In this document: one piece after another, positions 24,825-35,896 of the stretch | How positions within the stretch are numbered: the first letter of the stretch is position 1 | Layout of the letters: every line of letters starts with the position of its first letter | Assembly: GCA_025531455.1 (NCBI GenBank) | Contig: JAMYHL010000078.1 | Location: 120,862-184,861, forward strand | DNA length: 64,000 nt | Direction: 5' to 3' | Origin: Apiotrichum sp. Y4204 | Taxonomy: Eukaryota; Basidiomycota; Tremellomycetes; Trichosporonales; Trichosporonaceae | Translations under genes and position numbers: made by a program | Notes under the pieces: generated by a model | Databases searched by the model: none | The model's input: the letters and a program-made list of their open reading frames with translations, nothing else | Told to the model about the DNA's origin: nothing

Positions 24825-24942
24825 GTATGTATCAGCGGGAATGCAGCGTGCACAGACCTGGTCGTTTTTTCGGAGCGCAGGGCAGTTGTCGCTGATCGTA
24901 CTTCCTTTTTTTCTCTTACAAACTGAACTGACAATTGTGCAG
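24825..24942 (+). other. Candidate 5'-leader intron of the pantothenate kinase gene
   Basis: A GTATGT donor at 24825 follows an acag exon edge. The segment ends with an aactgaactgac branch-like sequence and a TTGTGCAG acceptor at 24942. This matches the splice style of the coding introns here. It lies about 200 bases before the start codon, so it would be a non-coding leader intron. There is no transcript evidence. Confidence 0.4.
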
Positions 24943-25147
24943 GCCCACACTCGCACTCCGCACTCTGTGTATCATTGCGGCGGTTTCCCCGTAGGCCGGT
25001 CTCATTGTCGCCTGTCCTCCGCTCCACGTCGGGTCCAGTCGAGCCAGCGGCATCACGAGATCTGCCTGGCAGTGTACGGCGTTCGACGTGTCCACATCCT
25101 CCTTTCCACACACTTTCACCATCCATCCCCTCCCCCGCCCCGACACA

Positions 25148-27242
25148 ATGTCTCTCCTCCCCGAAATCTCCATTCCGCAGGCCCACGGCATCTCCGTCGA
25201 CACGACCGGCGCGCAGATCGTGCAGGAGGAGTCGCCGGCAGTGAGTTATATCCGCAATCTGCAACTTGGCGGGTGGAAATAGGGTTTCAGCCGGGCCGAG
25301 CTGTTAGCTACATCCACACGACTCGGTGGCATCGGAATCGCATCGGACTTGATTTCAGGACACCCACTGATGGCAGACGCGCGACTCGCGAGGAATCTAC
25401 CTCCCGCACTACATCGAGCCCGTATCACACATTGCAATCGACGTGAGTAGTGACTTGTAACCCGGTTCGGACCGAGTCGGAAGCCGAACCTATCAATCTC
25501 TAGTCTTATCGCCAGTCTCCGATAAGCACAACCCCGAGATACTAACGCTCCCCAGGTCGGAGGATCGCTTGCCAAAGTCGTTTATTTCACCCGGACAACC
25601 CACCCAGTACCGACGACACCGCCGGCATCGGACCCCTCATCGCCGTTTCTCCCGCCCGCCCAGGCAGTCACCTCGCCCACTGGCACCCAGACCTCCCTTC
25701 CCTCTCCTGAATCCTCCCTCCTCCTCGATGGCACGCACACGCCAGAGCGGACACGGCCGTGTGTCAACGGTGCGCTCACGCCAAGCATCCTGTCCGAGTC
25801 GCGCGAGCTCGAAAAGCTCATGAATTCGCCATCACGCCGCGCAAGGGGTTGTCGCGGGTCAAGGGCGCGGGGCAAGATGGGTGGTCACCCCCGGTTCCGC
25901 CGCGCGTCGCTTCCCGACCCCTTGCCAGGGGGTTTGGTCAACTTTGCGCGCTTCGAGACAGAGCGCCTTGATGACCTGATCGCGTTCCTCAAGGAGCTCA
26001 TCGAGGAGTCGGCAAAGGCCAACCGCGTGAGCCTCGACCGCATGAAGAGCATGGTCAAGGTCATGGCTACGGGCGGTGGTGCGCACCGCTTCTACGACCA
26101 GCTCACCTCGGAGCTGGGTGTCGAGGTCCGCCGCGAGGAGGAGATGGAATGCTTGATTCTCGGTCTTGGCTTTGTGGCGCGTGTCCCGGAAGAAGTGTTC
26201 TGGTTCTCCGAGGAGCTCGTCTACAAGGTGTCGCATCCCGAGGCCCCGCGCACGATACCCGCCGCCGAGCTCCCCCGTCCATCCCCCTCGCCCCCGTCGT
26301 ACCAGGTCACATTCGCACCCGCCGGCGATGAGACGCCAGTGTTCCCCTGCCTGGTCGTCAACATTGGCTCCGGCGTGTCGATCGTCAAGGTCGACGAGGA
26401 CGGCACTTTTGAGCGTGTCTCCGGTACCTCTCTCGGAGGCGGAACGCTGTGGGGTCTCCTCTCTCTCCTGACGGACGCGAGCACTTTTGACGAAATGCTG
26501 CTCCTCTCGGAACAGGGCGACAACTCGGCAGTTGACATGCTCGTCGGTGATATCTACGGCTCGGACTATGGCAAGATCGGCCTCAAGTCGAGCACGATCG
26601 CGTCATCGTTCGGCAAGGTGTTCAAGCACGGCGAGGCGGGGCGCAAGAAGAAATTCAAGCAGGAGGACATTGCGCGTAGTTTGCTGTACGCCATCTCGAA
26701 CAACATTGGCCACATTGCATACATGAACGCAGCCAAGTACGGTCTCGACCGCGTCTTCTTCTCAGGATGCTTCATCCGAGGTGGGTAGTCAAAATTGTTG
26801 TACCCGCGCAAATACTTACACTTGCAGGCCACGCAGCGACCATCTCGACGCTGTCGTACGCCATCCGCTTCTGGTCCAAGGGCACCATGCGTGCCTGCTT
26901 CCTCCGCCACGAGGGTTTCCTGTGAGTAGCTGACGCAGTATAGTGAGACTCCAGCTAACAAGCAGCGGCGCAATCGGCGCGTGGATCAAGAACGTCGAGC
27001 CTCTTGACCCGAAGCACTCGCCCGGCACGAGCCCCACGGCCGGCGGCCCGAGCCTGGCCAACAAGTCGCCCAGCGCGTCGCCCAGCGGCTGGCCGACACG
27101 CGCGACCCCCGCCGCGCCGGCCGTCTCGTACTCGTCGGCCGTCGCGAACGGCAAGCCCAAAACGCGCACAGGGAGCAGCAGCAGCGCAGGCAGCGGGACG
27201 GTAGAGAAGGACGCGGACGTGACCCGGCTGAGCATCAGTTAA
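25148..27242 (+). CDS. CAB1: Eukaryotic-type (type II) pantothenate kinase
   Basis: Catalyses ATP-dependent phosphorylation of pantothenate, the first step of coenzyme A synthesis. Exons 25148-25240, 25377-25442, 25556-26780, 26828-26921 and 26966-27242 join in phase to give 584 residues. The N-terminal motif HIAIDVGGSLAKVVYFTR (about 49-66) is the ATP-binding start of the fold. Later landmarks are KVMATGGGAHRF, CLVVNIGSGVSIVKV, RVSGTSLGGGTLWGL, DIYGSDYGKIGL, RVFFSGCFIRGH and SYAIRFWSKGTMRACFLRHE. Between residues 67 and 177 there is a long Pro/Ser/Thr-rich then Arg/Gly-rich insertion, and the tail after IGAWI is low complexity. Both are probably disordered. The start ATG gives MSLLPEISIPQ. 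The protein is longer than the yeast enzyme because of the insertion and the tail. Confidence 0.95.
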
Positions 27243-28169
27243 CGAGGACGCCATTTCGACACGGGGCATTTTTCATGCTTTGGTTCTTTTCTTTCACGGA
27301 AACGACAAAACTTCATTTGATAGATAGCATTTTGCATTGCGGGGTGAGAAGGAGTAGCGGTGGGGGTTAGGGGGTTACGGAGGGAGCTGGCTGGTACCGG
27401 TTGACCAGACGAGGATGACGTATCTATGTACTCTTGACATGTAGCTGTGCGAGATACGCCCGTGACGTGCGGTGGTTGTGGTGAAGTGGTGTGAGCGTGT
27501 TGAGCGGGGGAAGTGAAACTTGCGAGTGGGGTCCTAAGTACCCGCTGCGGTGCGACCGCGAACTGTGCCCTGAGAGCAAGTAGGAAACGTAGAATAAGAG
27601 TATCTGCCATCTACGAAGTCATTGAGCTACAGACGTCTAGGTTCAGCCGGCGCCAATACCCCAAGGTCGAGCAACCCGTCGACGGCCGTGCAGTCTTCTC
27701 TACATATACCCAGTGGGCAGCGCAGAGGAGGGCAGAACTGGCAGCTGCTAATCTTCGCTTAGTCGTCAGCGACCAGTCGTCCTCGGTTGCCGTCTGCAAT
27801 ACCGACGTTGTAGCCAGTCATCTACTAGCTGTCAGTCCTCTCCCCTCCGCCGGTTGTCGTCAGCCGCCTGCGGAGTGCTGCCCGATGGATATCCCACTGC
27901 GATCACTACCGCCCACTCTGCTTAGCCATTCGGACCGTTAATCGGACCGTTAAGGGATCTTGAATGCTGGAGCATTGCCAGTGGGTAAGAAGTAGAGCTA
28001 AATCAGTCGCGTTTTGGTCGGTATTTGGGTCAGTAATCTGCTGCAGGTCAATCTTCGCCTCTCAGCCGAGTAGCAGCCTCTCGCAGAGTACCGGGCGGGC
28101 ACTTCACCGCCGCCCTGCCTCCTCCGTTAAGAGTCCAAACAATACACATCGCATACACGCCCTCGCCCG
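27243..28169. other. Intergenic region between convergent CAB1 and VMA9
   Basis: About 930 bases between convergent stop codons. I see no gene. Near 27930-27955 there is a duplicated tcggaccgttaa, which resembles a second CCGTTA cluster upstream of PLD1. Confidence 0.55.
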
Positions 28170-28583
28170 CTATTCCTCGCTCGCTTTATGCAAGGTCCGC
28201 ACGGGGACTGTCGTCAGCAAAGAGTGGCAAGGGGGGAAGGCGGGCGATCGTCATGGATCGTCTCGGATGAAAAGAAAGCGCTCATTCTAATCGACCAAGA
28301 CACTACCGCCCACTACACCATCACTCGGCACTCACCGACAAGCGGGTTCATCTGCGCGGTGTAGGTCACTGCCCACATGAGGTACAGACACGAGAGGGTG
28401 AGGAGCGCCGACGTGCGGATCAGGCTGGGCGTCAGCTGCAAAGAACAAGCAAGGCGTGTTGGCAGTAGAATCAGCACTGACTGCTACTCACACCTGGTAC
28501 TGTCCCGGCCGGGTGCCGAACCACGACACGGCGCCGACGGCCGCAAAGATGATGCCGATGAAGAGGACGTGGCCGAATCCCAT
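28170..28583 (-). CDS. VMA9: V-type ATPase subunit e (Vma9)
   Basis: Very small two-helix membrane subunit of the Vo sector, needed for vacuolar ATPase assembly. Exons in transcript order are 28494-28583, 28336-28435 and 28170-28207. They join in phase to 75 residues, the usual family length. Exon 1 gives MGFGHVLFIGIIFAAVGAVS with helix 1. Exon 2 gives SLIRTSALLTLSCLYLMWAV and TYTAQMNPLV, helix 2 and its conserved exit. The last exon adds a short polar tail (VPVRTLHKASEE) using an acceptor preceded by a strong CTGAC branch site. An earlier acceptor at about 28288 would instead stop after one residue, giving 64 residues. Exons 1 and 2 are secure; the third is the best of two options. Confidence 0.82.
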
Positions 28584-29914
28584 CGCGGCGAAGGGGGGTC
28601 GGGGAAGGCGGGGGTAAGAGGTGGGCGCGGGCGACGCGCTAGGTAACGGAAATGCTGATGCTAACTTGCAGCCTTGTTCTATTCCTCGGCGGCGGCGGTG
28701 GTGTCGTGATTGTTGAGAGTGTTGTGCTCGCTATACTAACGAGTGGCCGAGATGGTGTCAACAGCAGCTAACTAGAGCTCGACATCGTCACTGCGTGATC
28801 ACCGTCACAATGGCAGTGACGCGGGAAGTGGTCGTGGTGACGCCCGCGAGCGAGCGAAACGAGCGCGCACGAGCGGTATCAGAGCCACGTGAGGAACAAG
28901 ACTTATCTGAACCTTCCTTTAATCGCGTGGCCAGAATCGATTCGATTGATTCCGTGCCAACGTTCCGGCCGGACGGCCCGATCGGCTCGTAGTACGTAGT
29001 CGGAGTCCTGGAACACGCGCGGGACGCCCTGGCTGGACTGACCGTGGGCGTGGTGCCCACCGCGACTGAATTTTTCGGCCGGTGCTGCGCGCTGCACAAA
29101 ACATCACACAGGAACGCGGTCAAAAAACATCGTTCGATGAAATGGATAGGACCCTTGATCTCGACTCTCCGCCTCCCACGACACACCCCCAGCAAAGATT
29201 TTTTTGTCCGCTGTGCTTGTTACACGACAACAAAAGAACCTTGCCTTGCACTCCTAATACCCAGCCCTAGTGGCCCCCCTTAGAGGATGTATTGACCTGG
29301 AACGTTGGCTGATTAGCGTGTTAGAGTTGTTTGCGCATGCCGACCCTGTGGCCGACATCTTACGACTGGCGGAGGTGGGAGATGGGAGATCTTGGGAACT
29401 GGATCGAGGCGGGGTTGCCGTGCTACCGGCTGTTCATGTTGTGGCCACCGCGGCCTGTTTTTCGCTCGCTTCTTGTTCATTGCGCACTGTGCTGGTCAGA
29501 CCGGTCGCTCGTTCTCGACCTCCCACTTGACATCCGCCACGCAGAGTCTCTCAACTCATCTCCCACGCACACACACCGCCACGCCCTCCACCCCCGCCCT
29601 ACCACGCGGGCCGTAAGAACAATAGCGGGCACGAATTTCGGTCAGTCACCATCGCACGACTGCATCGTCCCACCAGGCCACCAGCAGCAGCGCCAGACGT
29701 GCCGTGTGTTGTATTCGCATCTCGACGACATACCTCTTTCACCTCTCTTAATATAGTCTCTCCTCTAGACCCACCTGTCGTCCCCGCCGCGACCCATCTT
29801 TCCAACTTTATCAGCGGATCCGGACCGCTAGCGGCCATTCCCCATCGATCTCGTCCCACTCGCCGATCCCCCCCCCCCCCCGTCCACTTTCTCCGTCGCG
29901 AGCACCGCCTCACC
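28584..29914. other. Shared upstream region of divergent VMA9 and ERG3
   Basis: About 1.3 kb between two outward-facing start codons. From about 29510 to 29910 the plus strand is pyrimidine-rich, fitting an ERG3 leader. A run of 14 C lies just before the ERG3 start. No gene or RNA is recognised here. Confidence 0.55.
29868..29881. repeat. Poly-C tract of 14 bases
   Basis: Uninterrupted run of C ending 33 bases before the ERG3 start codon, so it is likely in the 5' leader. Its length is likely to vary between strains or sequencing runs. Confidence 0.9.
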
Positions 29915-31288
29915 ATGGACCTCGTCCTGGAGTACTGCGACGAGTACGCCTTTGACGCGGCGTACGCGTACCTGTTCCCCGCGCCGGCGGGCACCTCTCC
30001 GGGCGGCAAGCTGCTCGTAAACGGCACGCTCGACGCGACCGCAGCAGTAGGAGCAGCACACGCCGTCTCGCGCTTTGCCCGCGACAGCATTCCGCGGCAG
30101 TGCGCAAGCCTGCTGTTTATCGCGCTCACCGCCGCGCTCGCTCTGTACTTTATCTTCTGCTCCCTCTCCTATTTCTTCCTCTACGACCGGCGGCTCGAGC
30201 ACCACCCGCGCTTCCTCAAGAACCAGATCCGCCAGGAAATCATCAGCAGTCTCATCGCAGCCCCGACCATCGACCTCCTCACCCTCCCGTGGTTCCTCGG
30301 CGAGGTCCGCGGCTATTCCAAGCTCTACAACAGTGTCGACGAATATGGATGGGCATACTTTGTTTTCTCGGCCGTCTTCTTCCTCGTCTTCACGGACTTC
30401 CTAATTTACCTGATTCACGCTGGCGAGCATCACCCGAGAGTGTACAAATGGCTGCGCAAGCCACACCATAAATGGATTGTACCGACTCCTTACGCCGCCC
30501 TCGCTTTCCACCCTCTCGACGGCTACTTCCAGTCTCTTCCTTACCAGTGAGTACACAGTAGACTCTGGCGCAGCTCCTAACGAAATATGGGAGGGATTGG
30601 AGAAGAACTGGAGGAGCTGCGAAGAAACCAAAATGGGGTGTTGAATGTGGTAGTTGGTCGTGTTCGCGAGCCACCCACCTCCGCACCTGCCACCGTTTTA
30701 CGGATGAACCAGGGTAGTTACAGCACTTCTACACGCATGGCCTGGTCGCCTGCACCCGAGGCATTCCGCGCCCCATGCTGGCTTTGCCTCTGTGTGAAAC
30801 TGGGGCATGTTCGCACGACCTTTTGTGGACAGTCACATATGTGATGTCGTGTGGGCCAAGTGCCACTCACGGATCGCCGCCACATGACTGCCACATTCCG
30901 CCACTCGTCACCCCTCACGCATGGATAACATGGATCACAAGCGCTAACGCCCAGTGTCTTCGTCTACCTCTTCCCGATGCACCGCATGTTGTACCTTGGC
31001 ATGTTTGCGTTTGTGCAGTTCTGGACGATCCTGATCCACGACGGCGACATGCTCCACGGCAACGGCTGGGAGCGCTTCATCAACTCGCCCGCACACCACA
31101 CTCTCCACCACATCTACTTTACCTGCAACTACGGACAGTACTTTACGTGGGCGGACAAGTTTTTCGGATCGCACCGCGAGCCGGTCCCCGAGCTCGACCC
31201 GCTCATCGCCTCGCTCAAGAACATGAAGGCAAAGGGCCTCATCGACGAGGACGGAAACCCCATCCCCGACAAGGCCAAGAAGCAGTAA
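29915..31288 (+). CDS. ERG3: Sterol C-5 desaturase (delta-7-sterol 5(6)-desaturase)
   Basis: ER membrane di-iron enzyme that introduces the C5(6) double bond late in ergosterol synthesis. Exons 29915-30546 and 30955-31288 join in phase to give 321 residues. Hydrophobic helices lie near residues 60-90 and 145-170. The histidine boxes are HAGEHHPRVYKWLRKPHHK, AFHPLDGYFQSLPYH (split by the intron) and HHTLHHIYFTCNYGQYFTW, the standard order for this family. A short soluble C-terminus ends DKAKKQ. The start has a good context (caccATGG). The single intron of 408 nt is long for this window but has a gctaacgcccag branch and acceptor. VMA9 is divergent upstream; the DUF4598 gene follows on the same strand. 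Confidence 0.95.
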
Positions 31289-31762
31289 TTTTTTGTGAAA
31301 TTTTGATAGAACATGTAGATGCAGATACCCCGTTTGTCCACTGTGTGTCCACTGTGGTAGGGAGATGAGGGACGAGGGAGGATGTCGGCGAAAGAGTTTC
31401 CAGACGTGACGTCGACGCGCTCGGGCTGGCTGTGGCTCTCGCCTTTCCTTGGCGCTTCATGGCGGCCAGCGCTCGAATGCCAAGACAAACAGGCAAGTCG
31501 GCATGGCTGCGGGGTGGTGCAATCTCGGCCGTCGAATCACGCTCGCGAGTGAGCTAGAGTACGTGGTGCTTGGTTCAAGTCCGCAAACCCACAAACTGTC
31601 TCGCATCTCACGATCTCACAATCCACCCACTGAGACATGGAGTCGCATCAACCTGGGGGGTTTACCTTCACAAAAATTAGACGTCATACAGTACCTCCGT
31701 CCTGTTCTGGATTAATTTTACAATAGCATCAACATCAACTTCACCACCCACTCGGCACCACC
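31289..31762. other. Spacer between ERG3 and the DUF4598 gene
   Basis: About 470 bases holding the ERG3 3' end and the promoter of the next plus-strand gene. No further feature recognised. Confidence 0.6.
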
Positions 31763-32487
31763 ATGTCCCAGCGCGAGAAGCTCGACTTTGAGGACGAGGA
31801 GGCGCGCTCCGCACGGCTTGGTGAGTCAGAAATTGGGATTGGAGGAGCGGACATATGAGGGACGGAGATAAGAACTCGGAGAGCCCGGAAAGCTCGCGAA
31901 TGGCCGATCCACTCTCAAAGTCTAGAAGTACTGACCACCAGGCAACCTCTTCAGCTCGATCTCACAGCCGCCGATGGAGGGGACTGAGGCACCGCCGTTT
32001 CCCCTCCCCCCGAGCAGACCACACGCCGTGCCCGAGAGCGACGGTGTGTGTCTCCAGTGTATCCCAACCACCCATACTGACGCCACTACGAATCTCCCAT
32101 CCAAACTACTCCTTTTGTACATCACTCTAAACAGTGCTTGCCCGCGCCCGTGCGTTCCTCCCGCTCCTGGCCGCCTCGAACGCCGACATTCTCGCCCGCG
32201 CCGCTGCGGATCCCGGGAGCGTGAGCATCGAGAACGAGAACTCTGGGAGCGGGGACGTCGTCGCGATGGATGTGGGGCTCGGCGTGTTTGACGTCAAGGG
32301 CGAGGTCAAGGGCGATATGGGGCCGGTCGTAGAGCGCGAGGGGCGCGTGTGGGAGGAGGCTAATGAGGGGAGCGAGAGTAGTGAGGAGAGCGAAAGCGAG
32401 AGCGAGAGTGGGACGGAGGATGGGAGCGACGGCTCGGAGGATAAATCAGATGCGCAGAACGCGCAGCCCAAGGTCGTCGAGCTCTGA
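31763..32487 (+). CDS. DUF4598 / NOPCHAP1-like protein
   Basis: Exons 31763-31820, 31942-32043 and 32135-32487 join in phase to give 170 residues. The protein starts MSQREKLDFEDEEARSARLG. The central segment is LARARAFLPLLAASNADILA followed by SVSIENEN and VVAMDVGLGVFDV. This is the pattern of the DUF4598 family, whose human member NOPCHAP1 helps assemble box C/D snoRNP proteins in the nucleus. The C-terminus is a Glu/Ser tract (SEESESESESGTEDGSDGSE), likely disordered and a probable casein kinase 2 target, ending KVVEL. Family assignment is from motif resemblance only, and the chaperone role is inferred from the human protein. It is convergent with the GT90 gene. Confidence 0.78.
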
Positions 32488-33304
32488 GCGTTCCGACAGA
32501 TACACCCAGTGGCCAGTGTCGGCTCTGGCAGATGCGAGGCTTCTTCCCATCGCGGGGCGCCAGCCGCGCGCACACTGACAGACGGCCCCAACTAGGCTGA
32601 ACCTCCCCCTGACTCGCCCCACCGCGGCGATGATTGTCCCGCTTCGCTCCCCTCGAAACCCCCAGGTTCCGGGAAGCCCGACGCCCAGGCCCGTCCCTTC
32701 CAGGTCCTTCCGATTCTCATAGACTCCGTCCACGATCCGCCACGATTCGATGACATATGCAACGCTTGACAGAGAGATGGAGTGGTTGAGGAACATCTCT
32801 GATGGACTGACTTCGATTCCATATGACACGCCTGACTGACAGAGGAGTGACTGAGGGGCAACTACTGATGGAGTGACACAGCCCGCGACACCTGTGACCT
32901 GGGAGACTTCGAAGGTCTAGGTCTGATCCTGCCTTTGAAGGGTAGCTCTGCTCGACACCATCTCCAGATCAGTTCCCACTCCCGTAGCAAGCATCCGCTC
33001 GAGCCGGAACCGATGAATCCACAACATGCCGGCACTGGGGACACAGCGGGTACCTGCGGCGCGATGATCTGCCGGCAAGACGGGCGGAAAGTCGCGACCT
33101 ACAGAGAGGATCCTGCGTTTCAGGCGTGTGGTACCTTCCTGCACGTATGCTGCCTCTGTCTTGCGTATCGGTCATGCATAGTACTACAAACATTAGGTAC
33201 CTTAGGTGTCTATGGGTCGTGAGGTGAAGAATGCAAGGGACGTCTGAATGGAAGAAATGCAGCCCGGAAGTGGTAGTATTGCGGTGGGGTATCAAGGTCG
33301 CTCC
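32488..33304. other. Intergenic region between convergent genes
   Basis: About 820 bases between the stops of the DUF4598 and GT90 genes. Nothing recognisable beyond 3' flanks. Confidence 0.6.
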
Positions 33305-35896
33305 TCAGAGCTTGTAGCTGTGGGCGTCGCGGTCCTCGGCGCCGAGGCGGGCATACTCGAGCAGCATGCGAAACATGTACGCCTGCATGTCCTCCCAGCG
33401 CCAGTGCTCGGTCGTAAACTTGCGCGCGTTGGCGGCAATCTGCGCCGCCAGCCTGTCGTGATCGCCGCTCCGGTCGTCCGGCGTGCCGGTGAAAAAGGAC
33501 ATGATGTCGTACAGGTCCGAATAGTCCATCTTGGCGGGGACGTAGTGTACCCACGGAGTGAGCCAGTCCGAGTTCCACTCGGGGTAGATTGTGGCCTTTA
33601 CGACGACGCTGCCGCTGGCCAGTAGGCGGTGGAAGCGCGACGACCACCCGTTGCCGTCGACATCGAGGACATACTTGTACAGCCTGGCCTGATCGGGCTG
33701 CACGGACTGCCTGAAGTGGAGCGCTTCGGCCATCTCGTCACATGTCCCGTCCTTCGTGTCGCACTGGTGCACCTTGCCCGCGAACCCGACGTCCATGTAC
33801 CGCTCGTTGAGATCGTCGTTTCCCCAGCGCTCGGGCCGCCATCCTCCCGCACGCTTCACCCACACGGGGGTGTCGCCGTCCTGGCGCTGAGTCATGAGGT
33901 GCAGCCGAGGGCGGTGCGACGTCCGCCAGCTGTAGTTCGGACGCGCGTGGGCCTTCGCCACGGTGTACGAGTCGCCGGTGGTCGAGCCGCGCCAAAAGAG
34001 CTTGTCGAGCGTCTTTCTCTCCCAGGGAAGGTACGCCTTCATCCCGTTATCCGACGACGCGTTCTTGTACGCCTCGAGCGGCGCGAGGAGGAACTCGTGG
34101 TTCTGCGCGAGCTTGGACAGCTGGAAGATTGGGCGCATCTGCGCGGATCGCCGCTGCGGCCACGAGAACGCCCCGTGGTACTTCATGAGATCGGGATTCT
34201 GGCAGTACGAGTGCCCGGCGCGGGGGTCAAACACGAAGGACGAAGAGTTGTCCTTTTGCGCGAGATATGCGTTTGCGGCTTTAAGCGGGGCCGTCTCGTT
34301 CATTTGACGCGCCGGGGAGGTCTCCTCGCACGAGGCGAGCAGCCCGAGCCCGTGGTCCGCCTGGTCCTCAAAGCGCGCCAGCTGCTCCTGCGTGAGGTAT
34401 GTGCGCTTGGCAGCGGCGTCCAGCGCGGCGTTGCGCAGCTGTTCCGACACGACAGAGTTGCCCATGTCGTGGTCGGACGCATACAGCGTGATCTCCTCGG
34501 TAAGATACGGCACGATTGGTTCGAGAAACCGGAAGATCATGTTTGGGCGCGCCGCGTGCGCCCGGTCGCCCGAGAGGATAGACTCGTTGTCTGGCCGGAG
34601 CACCATTTTGCTGCTGGTCAGCCTTGGGACTTGAAACATGCGATGCGTGGAGCACTGGACCGGTGCACGGGAATCTGAATACGTCCTGTGGCTGTGACAC
34701 GCCAGTGGCTTGTGTAATGGTAGACCCTGTGAGCAGGTGGACGCGTTGGGTGGACGCGTTGGGTGGACGCGTTGGGTGGCGGTGACGGCGTGCCGAACGT
34801 GCGTTTCACCACCTGCACTGCACGCCGAAACGCGTTGCCAAACTCCCCTGTCGTGTGCTGTCGTCCCCATCGCCACCTCCCGGCGATGCCATCATCGTGT
34901 AGTCACACTCACTAGCTGAATTTAAGCTTCTCGAGGAGGTCCACGCGGCGCCGAAACTCGGCCGGTGCAATGCCCAGCCAGGGCCCGACATCCCGCTCGA
35001 TCTGGTCGTACTGTGTGTGAGCGGACTGGGCGACTCTTGCCATGCTGGCCGGGAGCTTTCCGCACTTACGTCGTCGATGATCTTGACACCGCGTTCCTTG
35101 CAGAATTCAAACCACTTGTCAAAGCCGAGAGGCGGATCCCGCGCGTACCTCTTCCGGTACTCGGTTACGGCATGCTGAAGGGTCTTTGATTGCCTGTTGT
35201 CAGCATCCTGGTGCATGCCGATAACGTTCTGCGGGACGAGCCCATCGACGACGCGCTCCACTTCCCCCTTCCGCATGCATCTTGCAGCCGACAGGGCTTA
35301 CGCATGACCAGGTCTCGGTCGAGACATAGGGATTGTAGGAAACGCACAGACGTGCGGCCCACATGGGCGGCACTGATGTGACAGGCCGCACCGCCACATC
35401 CGACGCGTCCACACCGCCCATCATCGCAGAGTGCGGCACAAGGGGCAATCCGTGTGGCAGGCAGCACGGATTATTGGCATGTTGGCGATGGCGCTGTGCA
35501 CACTATCACATGCAGGTATCCGCGCTCTCCACGCAGTCAGACTCACCGCTTGAGGAGGGCGTCCCATCTGCGCCGCCCGCGATCCATCAGCTCGGTGATG
35601 GGGTGCTGCTCATCCTGGAGTCCCTCGCGGCGCTTCTTGAGCGAACGCTGGAGCTTGAGGAGGCCGTGAACAAGGCCGTCGCTGCCGTACTCGAGCCCCT
35701 TGACGGCGATGGGCACCTGCTTGTGGTTCCGGTTCCGGGAGGTCAACGATAATGTGGGGATGGGGCGGCCGTCCGAGTTTACGCGGGGGCGGTCAACGTG
35801 GAGCGAGCCCGAGTCGGTGAAGGAGAGGAAGAGGAGGACGGAGAAGAATATGGACGCCGCGAGGAACGTCGACTTTGTAAGTCTTAGGCGAGGCAT
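33305..35896 (-). CDS. GT90 family glycosyltransferase, CAP10-like
   Basis: Type II Golgi-like membrane protein of the family that includes Cryptococcus Cap10 and animal protein O-glucosyltransferases. Exons in transcript order are 35547-35896, 35070-35193, 34913-35010 and 33305-34613; they join in phase to 626 residues. A short basic N-terminus and one hydrophobic segment (about 9-29, FLAASIFFSVLLFLSF) act as signal anchor. A stem follows, then QHAVTEYRKRYARDPPLGFDKW, which starts the luminal domain. The catalytic part includes KLFWRGSTTGDSY and the hallmark YKYVLDVDGNGWSSRF with LLASGSVVVKATIYPEW. The C-terminus is a helical RMLLEYARL segment. In this lineage such enzymes often build capsule or wall glycans with xylose, but donor and acceptor cannot be read from sequence. 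Two introns are long (353 and 299 nt). Confidence 0.92.
34737..34775. repeat. 13-bp tandem repeat, three copies, inside a GT90 intron
   Basis: Three perfect copies of gtggacgcgttgg inside intron 3 of the GT90 gene (34614-34912). Each copy carries ACGCGT, the core of the yeast MluI cell-cycle box. Whether this has any regulatory meaning here is unknown. Confidence 0.9.

Noticed and set aside
24538..25446. 302-codon open frame overlapping the pantothenate kinase start
   Set aside because: It reads the leader and first exons in a different frame from the conserved kinase, and is a by-product of pyrimidine-rich leader sequence.
31540..31600. tRNA-like ggttcaagtccgcaaacc
   Set aside because: It resembles a T arm, but no matching acceptor, D arm or anticodon stem is present upstream.
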